Origin: Posidonia oceanica
Lineage: Eukaryota; Streptophyta; Magnoliopsida; Alismatales; Posidoniaceae
NCBI GenBank assembly: GCA_037176725.1
Contig: JAZBRS010000077.1
Span: 4,960,001-5,024,000, forward strand
Direction: 5' to 3'
DNA length: 64,000 nucleotides
A model generated the notes under the pieces. It worked only from the letters and a program-made list of their open reading frames with translations, was not told the origin of the DNA and did not search any database. Every line of letters starts with the position of its first letter. Position 1 is the first letter of the stretch. A program made the position numbers and the translations under genes. This document shows, piece by piece, positions 10,700-23,147 of this stretch.

Positions 10700-13162
10700 T
10701 CAGCAACCTCGGGAGGGAGGTGCTGGGTTCGCTCCTATGCTGCTGATGTTGTCGACGAGGTCCACTGTTGGCAGTGCAGGGAGCATTGGGGCTACTGGAG
10801 CTGCTGACGGTAATGCAAAGAGCACTAGAGCTGCAAAAGTTGGAGGAGGAACTAACCTAGACGACGCTGCAACTGGGCTTGCTGTCGACACTACCGTTGC
10901 ATCTCCAAGCATCCCTTGGACGAGACAGGAAAGGCAGGAAAAGGGGATTACGCCGATGGGATCAGAAGGATCCACTAGGGCAGAGCTGGACTCAAAAAAG
11001 TCTGATGTAGACCCCCAAGGTTCCGGCAACTGCAAAGCCTGCAAGCTCGGAAGAGGAAGGGTCGGCTACACTAGGGTGTGCAAGTGCAAGTGCAAGTGTA
11101 TGTGTATGTGCAGCCTCCTACTCGTCAACGTTGATGATCCTGCGATCAATCAGGCGCTGAACGGCGTCCCAGAGAGTGAGGCAGTCGTCTGTCAAGTGCC
11201 CAGTGGCTCGATGGAAACTGCAGAACTGATCTGTATCATGCCAGCACGGAGGGGGATTTGGTGACAAACGGACAGCCGGGAGTCTCAGGAGCGACTCAAC
11301 TTGAGGGAAGATAACGCTCAGTGGTTCGGGTAGAGGCGTGTAATCACACTCAACCCGACGAGGTCGTCTTTGCCCTGGATGGAGTCCTTGCCAAGTGGGT
11401 GCAACGTGATGCACGGGCTCGACGGTGGCAGTGTGCTCAATGGGTGCATAATTAGGTGCATGCTCTAGTAGAAAAGGGTCTGGCTGACTCTCTGCATAGG
11501 CAGGCTCTTTGGGAGGATCAGTGCATGCTTCAGTGTGCTGTTTGGAGTAGTCAGGAGCGGAGTTGTTGTTGTTGTTGCTGCTGCGGCGATTGTTGGAGGT
11601 GTTGGCCTGCCTAGCCAATGCATAAAGTGCAGGGAAATGCCCACTTCGTAGTGAGCTTTCCACGCTGTGCCAGCCCTAACCAGCGATGCAAAGCTAGTGT
11701 TGTGCTGAATGCAAAGCAGAGTCCCAGTCGCTGGCTGCGCTCCCTTGATGATCATCTCGATAGAATCCTCCTCGGAGGGTCTATCTTTGACCTGGATGGC
11801 TAAGGAGCGCCAACGACCGACATACTCCCCGAATGGCTCTTGGGGCCTCTATCGGATGGCAACAAGATCCTCCCTCTTGGGGATTAGGTCAAGGTTGAAA
11901 GCATACTACTCAAGAAAGGCCTAAGAAAGATCAGTCCAAGTCTGAATCGTAGCCATGTCAAGGGAAGTGAACCACTTAAGCATGGGGCCGGTTAAACTCT
12001 TCTAAAACAGGCAAATAAGGAGCCTTTCATCAGCCTGAAGCTAAGCAAGGTCCCCGCAGTACACCTTCAGATGCGAAATTGGACAGTCTCTACCATTGTA
12101 CTTTTCGAATTCGAAGATGCAGAACTTCGAAGGGAGTGTGGCTTCAGGGAAGAGACAGAGGTCGCAAAACTGGTAAGACTGGTGGTCCTTGCCATGCACT
12201 AGACGTAGTGCTTTCTCCAGAATGTCCATCCTATCATTGATAGGGTCTGGATTGGCTGCCAAAGGAGGTGAGGCAGCAAGGGCAGGGACCACATATGCTG
12301 TCTGGGTCGCACCAGGGTGCTCCTTCGGATCCACCATCGCGTCACCTGGTGGCGCGACGTGATGGCCAGTGTATCCGTGCGTACATGTAGTGTAGGCAGG
12401 AAAGTATGCTGGGTTCTGAACCTGATGCAAGGGGGATGGATAGATAATATGTTGTGTAGTGCGTGGTGCAAAGTGCTGGAGCAACAGTTGCTACGCAGGC
12501 GCGGTGCCTGGCAGCGAGCCAGTGGGATACTAGGCTCCAACCAGCCCGAAGGACTGATCACCAGGTGGCAGAGTTGCATGTAGTGCATGGTGCTGTGCAG
12601 AAGCAGGAGGCATATGCCGCGCCCCCATCACTGGAGCAGTGTGTAGCTAGGGCAGTGGTCTAGGTGGGAGTGCAGTGTGTGTAGAAACAGGCCGTAGAGG
12701 AACCTCAGGGGTAGCAGGAATGCAAGAGGGGCGAACCGATAGAGCCATACCCTGCAATGTCTGGGCAAGCTCCATCAAGTGCCGATATCGCACTTCAGGG
12801 GACCCGTGAGTGGGAACGCTGAGTTGCAAGACCGGCCGAGGGGCAGACTCAGGAGGTCGGGAACCTAGGGTAAGGGTCGCCGTAGTAGAAGAAATGTCAG
12901 GAGCGACATAACCCTGGGACGGAGGGGTCAAAGGCACCTCCGGAATGCAAGGGGCGGTCATCGAGACAGACTCAACGACCGAATCCAGAGGGGCACATGT
13001 CTGCCAATGCCCCACAGCAAACTGGGGTACCCTAGACACCAAAGGGTGGAATCCTAGTGTCACAAAGGGCACAGAGTGAGTGGAAGTGAAATCCAGAGGG
13101 ACCCAAGTGGTAAACTCCTCTAAGTCAACAGAAAAGCAGAGCTCACGGGCAAACTAGGCCAT
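10700..13162 (-). pseudogene. gag: gag of element D (many stops and frameshifts)
   Basis: The start codon is at 13162 but codon 3 is TAG. Recognisable parts in order: N-terminal proline-rich region (about 13072-12647), the segment leading into the gag core (12484-12041), the core C-terminus and a zinc knuckle of type CX2HX3GHX4C (residues CSFHRATGHLTDDC), and an Ala/Ser-rich tail ending at TGA 10702-10700. In the starting frame the stops at 13156, 12493, 12043, 12004, 11923, 11908 and 11851 are all TAG. A frameshift later moves the tail to another frame, and one near 11010 is shared with element B. No protease or RT follows. The gene cannot make a full Gag now. Confidence 0.85.
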
Positions 13163-14732
13163 CGCTGACCGAGTTTGAGTGAGGGAAGGCTGTGATGAGG
13201 AAACAAAGATGCAAGGCCTAAAGGAGAGCTACTGCTGGAAGTGACGAGTAGCTCAGAGATAGAGGAGGGATGCTCAAGGTTTGGACAGCGGATCCTGCAC
13301 CTACTTGCAAAAACGACAAGGGAGTCAGAGGTTGAATGCAAGAAAGAGTTATTAGGGATGGCATGAGTGGCACACATGCAGATGAATGCCCTAATATGCA
13401 TTCTCTCACCATGCATGTCCTGAGTAGATGACCTACTAGGATGCACTCATGGGTAATGGGATTTAAGACAGACTCCAGGTCAGAAAAAAGTGGGTCCCCG
13501 TCTGAATCCTGGCCCAAAGCTCAGGTAGTAATAGGGTGGTGCGTTGGTGGTACCCTCCACTAGCACCGACACGACCACTGGACAAGGGGGGACAGACCGA
13601 TTGACTTGCGCCATGCCAAAGCAGTAGGGCAAGAGGCCGGGACCATCCTTCGCAGACTGTGGGTGGACTCAGGAGAGAGGATGTATGCTTTCTAATATGA
13701 ATTAAACATGCGAAATGCTTTAAAGTGTTTTACTTGCATTTTATTTAACCAAAAGGGGGAAATTGCAAGTTATTGGCTCTAGTTGTGCTTAAATGTTATT
13801 GCTTGGCTTTATTGTGGCTTTTAGATTAAGCAGAGGGGAGCAAGCATGTTTCTACTATCCTAGGCATGGCATAAGCATGAATGGGAGAGAAACAGGAAGT
13901 CATGGCACGTAGTCAATCACACAACAGAGCAAAAGGCATGAACATGGCATGTGCAAGTGTTGTGGACATGCTTATTGAAAGAGGAAAGCAATCGGCACAT
14001 CAAAAGTCAGGTAAGGCATAGCATGTGCATCAGTGTAGTGACATAGCATACTTGTGTAAAATAAACCAAGCATCAGACAAAAGGCATGAATTAAAGCAAT
14101 AATCATGCAAGCATGGCAATGGAATGCTAGAATAAAGGAAGTACTTGAATTAAAACAGTGAATAAAGCAGATAAAGTAAATAAATGCTGAGATAATAATT
14201 AAAGAGCAATGCGATAAGTAAATGAATAAGGCAATTAAAGGGGAGCTAAGCAAGCATACAAGGCATGCAAAAACAAAGAAGGCAAATAAAGATGTAAAAG
14301 CCAAGAGGCGAGAAAGCCAAATCAAAAGCCAGAGTTGGGTTTCTTCAACGGGGTTTCTGCTATCCTATGATCGTTTCCCGTGCCCGATCACGACAGGTCT
14401 CGCACACTGCCATAGCTTGTGATGCGATTATGTCATGAGAGAGAGAGAGGGGGTCACAATTAGCAGTGAATCCAGGGAGAAAACTCGACTCGGAAATATT
14501 GGAAAAACACAAAGAAAGAGGAGAGTGAAAAGCAGGCAAGCCAAGCAAAAAAATGCAAGCAAAAAGCCAAGAAGGAAAGCCGGAGTCTGAATCCTTAGCA
14601 AAGTTGCCATTGTGCGACTTGCTAGGAATCGACACGGGCGAGCGAGCAAATAGACAAGGCAAATGCACAAAGCAAGCAAAGAAAGCAAAATCCAAGTGGC
14701 GAAAAAGCCAAAATGAAAGTCGGAGTCTAGTA
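13163..14732 (-). other. Element D leader
   Basis: Non-coding. It aligns with the leaders of A, B and C, including the block around 13480-13680 (GTCGGTGCTAGTGGAGGGTA type, minus strand) and the A-rich tract near the PBS. One decayed PBS module lies near 14595-14612. D has one fewer module than A. Confidence 0.65.
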
Positions 14733-14750
14733 TCCCCAGCGGAGTTGCCA
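14733..14750 (-). promoter_or_regulatory. Primer-binding site of element D
   Basis: The minus strand reads TGGCAACTCCGCTGGGGA, identical to the PBS of A, one nucleotide from the LTR end. Confidence 0.85.
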
Positions 14751-17295
14751 CTATAGTGATCCCGATGTTCGGATCGTCCATGCACAATGCCAAAGCTCGC
14801 ATGCACCGATTAGAATCAGGTTCACTATTAGCGGGTGTATCCGAGAAGGAAGACTTGACTCGAAAACACCAAAAAAGGGAAAAAAGAGCAAGAAAAGGAA
14901 AAGATAAGACAAATCAGAGTCGCCACTGTGTCTATTAAGTCGGGAGACAAGGAAAACCAGGGGAATGCGTGAATAAACATGCAAAACCAAGCAAAAGATG
15001 CAATGCAAATGAAATGAGATGCAATGATGTGACTCGTGCCTAGGATGAGGGCAATATGGTCATTGTGGGCCATGAGAAAGGGCAAGGACTCTTGTTACGT
15101 GCGGGGAAGGTGTTAGGCACCCCCGACACGCCCGAGAAGCGGTCTTTCTAGGCTTACGCTTGCATATGCAGGGAAATGCATACTTTGAATGCCTAAGTGC
15201 CATGAATGCCTAATTAGATGCTCAAATATGTGTTCTAAGTGATAGAATGCGTGCAAGGAGTTAAACGTGCAATCTAAGTACTCAGCAGCACTGTCTGTGT
15301 TCCGAACCAGGCGAACCCTAGTTCGTGAGAACCCCATGTAGTAAGTATCATTGCCCTAATGCAAATGCAGGCGATAAAGCAGAGCACCGGTAAAACCACA
15401 CAATGCAAGGATGCGATAAGCAAAGGGGAAAGCAAAGCTGGGCGGAAAACAAGCGATGCAAGTGCGGAAACAAAACATCGTAAAAGCCACGCAATGCAGA
15501 TGTGAAAACATGCAAAGGGGAGAATAAACAAGTAAAGAGGGGGCAAGTGATGTAAGTGTGAAAACAAACACCAGTTAAAGACCACGCGATGCAAGTGTGG
15601 AGACCTGCAAAGGGGAAAGAAAGCAAGCAGAGGGATCACCACTATCCTGTGACTGTTTCCCACTAAACCGTCCCACGATGTGTCTCGCACGCTGCCCAAA
15701 GCTCGCAGTGCAATCGAATCGTGGAAAAGGTGGGAGAAGGCCACGATTAATAGTGAATCCGAGGAAAAACTCAATCCAAAGACACTAAGAAGATGCGAAA
15801 AGAGGAAGTAGAGTAGATAGGCAAGAGGGGAAGCCCAAATCTGCATGCACGGAAAATGTGGAGTGAAAACAATGCATGCAATGCAAGTGACATGTAACAA
15901 AGTGCCATGCAATGATTCAGATGGATCTACCTTGGAGATCTGAGGCTTGATCTGAGATAACCTTGGTCAGCATGAAAGTCCGCTCCACCAGGATGATCCG
16001 GGTAACTTGGTCGTGAAGATCCGACAGTCCGATCAGAAGTTATAGAGGCCTCAAGGTCAGAAGACTCAAGAACCAAGGAAAGTGTGCTAAGTGGGGGCCT
16101 AAGTGACATTAAATGAGACTACAGGGGCCTATGTGCAAATTAACCCTAAGTGTGTGTAGTGCAGGGCCTCCTACATGCAAGGGAGCTAAGGGTGCTCAAA
16201 AGTGTGCTAAGATGCTAAGTGCAATGATGTGTGGGTGCAATGCATGTAAAAATGCAAAGATGGGGACCTAAATGTAGTTTTTGAAAATGTGTGGACTTAA
16301 ATGCAAAGTGGAGGCATGGAAGGATGCATGCAGGAGTCTACATATGATCATGGTAAATTGGTAAGCTATTATGTAAAATAGAAATGAGTGCAATGCATGC
16401 TACACAAGAGGACCAAGGACTTAAATGTAACTTACAAAAGTTATGTGGATTTTATTGCAAAGCAAACAAAAGCATGCACAAATCTCAGAAAACTTGTGGA
16501 GACCTGTATGCAATTTAGAAAAGCTTTTGGACCAGATAACAAAGCCAGAAAGGACTCAAACGGCACAAAAGACAACTGCAAGGACCTATGTGTAATTTGG
16601 ATAAAATTCTGGGCCAAACAGCAAAGCCAAAACAAAAATTCAGGGACTCACAACATGGCATGGAAGGACTCACATGCAAAACTTGAAAACATGTTGGATT
16701 AAATGCAAAGCCAGAAAACTAAGCCAAGAGTCATAGGAAATCATGGGGAAGGACCCAAATGCAATGTTCAAAACCTCTTGGACTAAAATGCAAGGCCAAC
16801 AAAAGAAACCAAACCATCTGTAAAACAAAATGAAGGACCATTATGCAAATAAGGAGAACCTATGGACTGAAACGCAAAGCCAAAAAAAAAAACCACACAG
16901 ACACAAGAACACAAGGGGGGACCTCTGTGCAATAAAAATAAAACCTTGGACTTGACTACAAAAATGAAAACAAAATGAAAACATGCACATCACAACATAG
17001 ATGGACCCGAATGCAAATAAAACAAAGTTAGGGGCTTAAAAAAAACAAGCCCAGAACACAGTGAGCCACAGGAGGACCAAAATGTAAATAAAACAAATAT
17101 CTGGGCTTTTTATTAATGCAATATCGTTCTAAATGTTGATTAAATGAAATGCATGAGCTGTATGAGGACTGATGTGTAAATAAAATAAATCAGAGGGCCT
17201 AAGTGCAATGTGATATGATAAAATGTAGATTAAATGATTTCTATGTATCAACAGAGGACTCAAGTGTAAATAAAATAAATTGCTGGAGTTAATTG

Positions 17296-17300
17296 TAATG
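17296..17300 (+). repeat. Left target-site duplication of solo LTR E (TAATG)
   Basis: TAATG directly precedes TGTTGACACC at 17301 and recurs directly after the LTR end at 23143-23147. Confidence 0.9.
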
Positions 17301-20300
17301 TGTTGACACCCCATCTTGACAGGCCCGGATCATTTGGGACCCTCTGGTGACTTCTGGATCTAAACCTAGGTCAAACAACCCCCAACTCTCTTCATCTCAC
17401 CCTTCAAAGCAAGCCTAACTTGACCTAAGCCTATACCCTCTTCCCAAGCCCAAAACCTGCCCAAAAACCATAGGAAAACCCATCAACCCCTACTTAGCAA
17501 ACCTACCCAAACACTTAAAAACTTTCAGCCCAAAACCATTCCCAAAAACCCTAGAAAACCTAGGTAAAACCACCCTTTTTCTACACCTCAAAACTCTTCC
17601 AAGACCTTCTCAAAACTAAACCAAATCCCTAGAACGAACACTAGAAATCCTAGACTACACACTCCCCAATTTTCACTCCATTTCAAAACTCTTAAGCCTT
17701 CCATTCACCTAAATTATCCTTTTCTCTCTCTTGGATTATTCTTTTCTCTCTCCTCTCTCTCTCCTGATTATCCTCCCTCTTTTCATCCCCTTCTCTCTCT
17801 TTTTCTTGCCTGGCTGTGGGCCTCCTTTGTGCTTCTATCTCTTCTCTATCTTATTTCTATTTTTACCTTATTTTTAGCATTTTCCCTGACTTTTAAAAAA
17901 ATTATTCTCCTCCAACTCATCTCTTTCCCCTTTATTCTTCCTTTTTTCCTTTTCTTCTCCCTTCTCTTTTCCTTTTTCTTTCTTTTGCTAAAATCCATAA
18001 AAAACTCTTAAAAATCTCTAAAACTCTAAAACAAAAGGGAAACAAGCCAGAATCCTAAGAAAAATAATTAAAAATACTAAACAAACAATTAAGAACCTAA
18101 ACCCAACTAAATCTAGTTAAAATGAAAAATCAAGGATGCAAGCTAAAAAATGGAAAAAAAACCAAAAGAAAATGCTGTAAAATCAAAGAAAAAACTAAAA
18201 TATAATCAAAACTGACCAAAAGTGAAAATCCTATCAAAATAATCTAAAAACAAACCCTAAGAAGAAGTAAAACAATTAAAAACACTAAGACAAATAATTA
18301 ATGAAAAAACTTAACTTAACAAACCTAAGAAGAACAATTTAAGAACTTAATTAAAAAAAAGAAAGAAAAGAGAAACAATTAAAGATTTAAAAACACTTAA
18401 TCCATCAAGAAGAAACTTAACTAAAAAACATCAAGAAAACTTAACAAATAAAAAATCAAAAGTGTAATTTAAAGGAGACTTAAGAAAAATCCTAAAAAGA
18501 CTAAAATCAAAAGGCCAAAACTCACTCTAATTAATCTAAAAATAAACTTTAAAAAATCCTCACTAAAATCCCAAATACTTAACAAGAAAAACACAATGGA
18601 AAATAATTTAAAAGGCTTAACAAACACTTAATCAAAATGGAAAACAAATTAAAAACAAAGAAAACCCTTAAAACCCTAATCAAACCCAAAACCCCTCTAA
18701 AACCAGAATTAATCAACTAAAAACAGTCATTAAAAATTTAATCAAGATCCTAACTTGCAAACACAATCATTCTAATATTTTTACTTATTTTTATTTTATT
18801 TTTACCTAATTTATTTCCCTTCTCTTTCCCTTCCATTCCTCTTTTCTTCCTATTTTTCTTCCCTTCCTCTTTTCCTGCTGGGCCCAGTCCAGCCCGTCCG
18901 CCCCATCTTTCTTTTCTTTCTTTTTTTCTTTTTTTTCCTTCCGCTCGCGGCCCGGCCCACGATCCCCAGCCTTCGCCCTCCACCCTTCTTCCTTCTTCTT
19001 CCTCAGCTTCTTCCTTCTCCTCCCGCGAAGCTGCACAGCACTCCCCCTTCTTTTTCAAATTCAACTTCTTCCCCCTCCATCAGATCTGCACCAATTCGCC
19101 TCGGCCTCCTCTTCTCTCAGTACCTTTTCCTGGAGGCATTAACTGCCTGTCATCTCGCCGGCTGCTCGTCTCCCTCAGCTGCAGTGGACGACGCCGGTGG
19201 AATTTGAATTCCAGAGCGCGCGAGCAAGCCAGAGGGCAGCAGATAAAGCCAGCCCTTTAGCCCCTCCTCCAATGCCCTTTTTGCCATCCGAGAGAGAGAG
19301 CCGGAGAAATCGAGAGAATTCCCAAGCAAACTTCTCCTTCTTCTCCCTCTGAATTCAGTAGCCTTCCCCCTTCTTTTTCTCCCTGAAACCAAGCCCGTTC
19401 CAGCCACTCTTTCCTTGCATTCCCATCCCCCGATCTCACCCAGCACATCAGTACCTTTTCCCCTCCATTTCCCAGCCTTTCCACCTCAGAACCACCCCCG
19501 ACTCCACCTGAAAATCCACCGCAAAACCCATCACTTCTCATTTCAGAATTGCCTTCACCACAGACCTTCAATCCGTCCCAAATCTTCCTAAGTCACTCGC
19601 CTGAACTCCACCTCCCCAAGCCACCCAACCTTTAGCCCAGCAACCCACCACCGCACCTACCCGCCACCACAAACAGTTACCTCTCCCTCTGACCAGAAAA
19701 CCCACCAATCTGCAAATCCACTCCACAGTCCACCGAAACCCAATTCAACCACCCAAAATCGTTCACCAGACCTCCAGCAACCTTCCAGAGGGTCCTATCC
19801 GGACTGAGGAGCAGCGGACACCCCCCTGGACTCCGGCTGCCTCTGTGAACCCAAAACTTGCGAAATCACCCGCTGATCTTCGAAGCTCGCGTCCAAGCAT
19901 CTGGGAAGCACCGGAGGGCTCCGTGGAGGCGATTCCAATCCTCGCGAGCAGCAGACGGTGCCTGCAGCGGCCAGACGAACTCCACCGGCGATCTCTGAAA
20001 CCACCTGCGTCGGGAGGACTTCTCAAACGCGAAGACAGGTAACTCTTTATCCCTTTAGCATAATCTTCCTCCCCTCTTGCTTTTCCACCCCTTAGAATAG
20101 GCTTTTCTTCGCCCCTGCGCCGAGTCAGCTCCGGCCAGAGTCGTCTTCTCCGGCGAGTCTCTCCGTGCGTCCCTCCGCTCCGGTCAGCAGAACGGCGTTC
20201 CAGCAGCACCCTCCGGTCCGCACGAGTCTCAAGAACACGCTCCGGCCTTCAGATCGCCGCGTCGTCGCGTCGATCGCCCGGAGCGTGCTTCTGAAGCTCT

Positions 20301-23142
20301 GCAGACCTCTGGTGGCTTCTCCGGCTGGCTCCATCCCGCGTCGAGCTCCGCCGAGCGTCGTCCGACCTCCGGCAGGACCTAGAGATACTTCCCCGCCGGT
20401 CTGCGCTGCCCCAGCATCCCGGTGCCGGCGTTCATGGACGCTAGCAGCTTGCTGCTACAGTGTCCATGGCCGTCGGCCTTTGCACTGTTCCTTTATTTTC
20501 CAGTTATCTAAGTTTTTCGTTAAATATTGCATTTCTGGTCTGAGTTCTTGTTATTTTGCATTCCAGTCCTTTATTTGATTTAATCTGCTGATTTCTGAAC
20601 TGAAACTATATAAAATTGCATGAAATGTCTGTAGTTCTCCTTATTTGCTTTCTGGTCCTTTTACTGTGCTTTCCTTCAGTAATAAGTTAGACTTTGGCCC
20701 TCCTGCTTTTGATTTTTGCACTTAAGTCCTGTAGTAGTTTAATTAGATTTAATGCATGAACTTTGCCATATGAAATTGCATTCCAGGTCCCTTTTGTTTT
20801 CTGTTTTTGTATCCTGATCCTCTATCCTGTAGAACTTAGGTTTTATTTCTTATTTTTGCTTGCTGCATTGCATTTATCCCCCTCTGTTTTTTGATTTTTG
20901 CATGTAGGCCCTTTCTAATGCACAGTAGTCATTTAAATGCATATTTAGCTTATTAAATTGCATTTTTGACCTTGCATATTTTAAAAATTGCATGTCAGTC
21001 CTCTGTCTGCCCCTTTAATGCATATTTTGCTTCAAAAATTGCATTTTTGACCTTGCATGTTTGAAAAATTGTACATAGGTCCTCAGCCTGCTTATAAAAA
21101 TCATTTAAATGCATATTTTGCTTCAAAAATTGCATTTTAGCCCCACATGTTTGAAAAATTGCATGTAGGTCCCCATTTGCATTCCCAGACTACTTAGGAC
21201 CCTGTTTTTCTGGAAAAATTGCATTTTAGACCCTAATGATTTTAAAATTGCATCTCAACTTGCCACATGTCTTCAAAACTTGTCCTGATGCATACCCCTT
21301 TTGAAAAATTGCATTTTAAACCCTGCCCTTTGCAAAATTGCATACAGACCCTCCTTTTTTCAAATTCCCTGCATGAAAGCCCCAAACCTTTCAAACCTTT
21401 TGCATTTAGAGCCCCATCCTTTCAAAATTGCATTTGAACCCCCAATCTTCTGAAAAATCCCTCCTGAGTCTTTTCTTGCTTTCTGCATGCATTTGCACTC
21501 ATGTAGTCTTGCATTTGGCATCCTCTGCACACACTTCAGCATCTTTAGCTCCCATTTACATGGGAGGACCTGTTTGCACACCCCTAGGACCCCCCTGTAT
21601 ACTTAGATCTGTTCTTCTCTCCTATTCTGCCCCCTCTGCCTTGAAGCTGTGATATCTTCCAATCCGGCCGTTGGATCTTCTCAAACAAGCTACCCAGACG
21701 ACCTCGGCGGAGCGCTCTTCAGCATGGAGCAAGCAGATCTCAGATCAGGCCTCAGATTTTCCAAGTATGTCCTCCTGAATCCCTGCACAGCATTCATTTG
21801 TATACCTTTTGCATTACATGCATCGTTTTCGCTTTTTGCTTCTTCGAGCATGTAGAATAGGACTTCCTCTTCTTATCTATCAACTCCGTTCCTCGTTTCG
21901 CGTATTCCTAAGTGTTTTGTGTTGCGTTTCCCCTGGATTCACCACTTATTGCGACTTTCTTCCCCCTTTTCCACGGTCCGATCGCATCGCGAGCTTTGGG
22001 CAGCGTGCGAGACATATCGTGGGGCGGTTTAGTGGGAAACAGTCACAAAGCGGTGGTAATCCCTCCGTTTGTTTACTTTCCCCATTGTAGGTCTTCACAC
22101 CTACTCTGTGCGGCCCTCAAACAGCGTCTGTTCTCACACACGCGCTGTTTTGTTTCTCCTTTCGCTTCCCTTGTTCTTTTTCCTTGCATTTGCATCCGCA
22201 TGGTTTTGCCGAGGTTTTGCTTCGTTTTTGGCACCATTTCGCGTGCCCGCCTTGTCTTTGGCACCGTTTTGCGTGCCCGCTTCGTTTTGGCACCGTTTTG
22301 CGTGCCCGCTTCGCTTTTGGCACCGTTTTGCGTGCCTGCTTTGCTTTTGGCACCATTTTGCATGCCCGCTTTGTTTTTGGCACCGTTTCGCGTGCCTGCT
22401 TTGTTTTTGGCACTGTTTTGCATGCCCGTCTTGTTTTCTTGCACCGTTTTGCGTGCCGCTCTCGTTTCTTGCATTGTTTCGCGTGTTTTGCGCCGTTTTC
22501 TCTTGCAGGTCGCTTGCATCTGCATGGATTTACCGTTGTTTTGCTTTTTCGCTTGCATTTGCATATAGGGCAGTGATGCTTATTGCCTGGAGTTCTCACG
22601 AACCAGGTTTCGCCCGGTTCGGAACACAGACAGCATTGCTGAGCACTTAGATAGCACGTTTACTTTCCTTGCATTGCATCCCACCACTTAGAGCACACCT
22701 ATGAGCATTCATTCAGGCATTCATTCGCATTTAGGCATTCAAACCTGCATTTCCCTGCGTATGCGGGCGTAAGCCTAGAAAGACCGATTCTCGGGCGTGT
22801 CGGGGGTGCCTAACACCTTCCCCGCACGTAACAGGAGTCCTTGCCCAGTCTTTTGGCCTGCAATGACCTTATCGCCCTTATCCTAGGCATGAGTCATCTC
22901 ATTTGCATGTATTTGCATTTGTTTTCCTCTACATTGCTTTGCTTTGCATTTCTTGCTTGGTTTTGCGTGTTAATTCAAGCATTTCCCCCGATTTTCCTTG
23001 TCTCCCGATAATAGACATGGTGGCGACTCTGATTTGTCTTATCTTCTTCTTTTTTCCTCTATTTTAAGTGTTTTCGAGTTGAGCCCTCCTCCTCAAACCA
23101 TCGCCACTAATAGTAAGCCTGATTCTGATTGGGATTACTACA
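17301..23142 (+). mobile_element. Solo LTR E (5,842 bp) of a Tat/Ogre-like element
   Basis: It begins TGTTGACACCCCATC and ends GGATTACTACA, the same edges as the element C LTR, and is flanked by the perfect 5-bp duplication TAATG. No PBS, gag or pol is attached. The host sequence on both sides is the D LTR, and the uninterrupted version is visible in the A LTR (4387-4391). This is the standard outcome of recombination between two LTRs of one element. Internal layout: C-rich start, AT-rich tract (18000-18780), GC-rich tract (18880-20450), TTGCATTT/GGTCC array (20500-21450), tandem TTTTGCGTGCC units (22240-22500), structured block (22566-22895). Confidence 0.93.
22240..22500 (+). repeat. Tandem ~30-bp units in solo LTR E
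   Basis: About eight copies of a unit centred on GGCACCGTTTTGCGTGCC, with variants in the spacer. Related units occupy the same place in the LTRs of C and A. The array produces long valine/phenylalanine/cysteine-rich ORFs on both strands that are not genes. Confidence 0.85.
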
Positions 23143-23147
23143 TAATG
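23143..23147 (+). repeat. Right target-site duplication of solo LTR E (TAATG)
   Basis: Identical to 17296-17300; it follows the ACTACA end of the LTR at once. Confidence 0.9.

Noticed and set aside
22069..22650. Long ORFs on both strands in LTR tandem arrays (also 38220-39008 and 58708-59496), rich in Phe, Ala, Cys and Val.
   Set aside because: They are translations of ~30-bp repeats that lack stops; all frames are open and no domain is recognisable.
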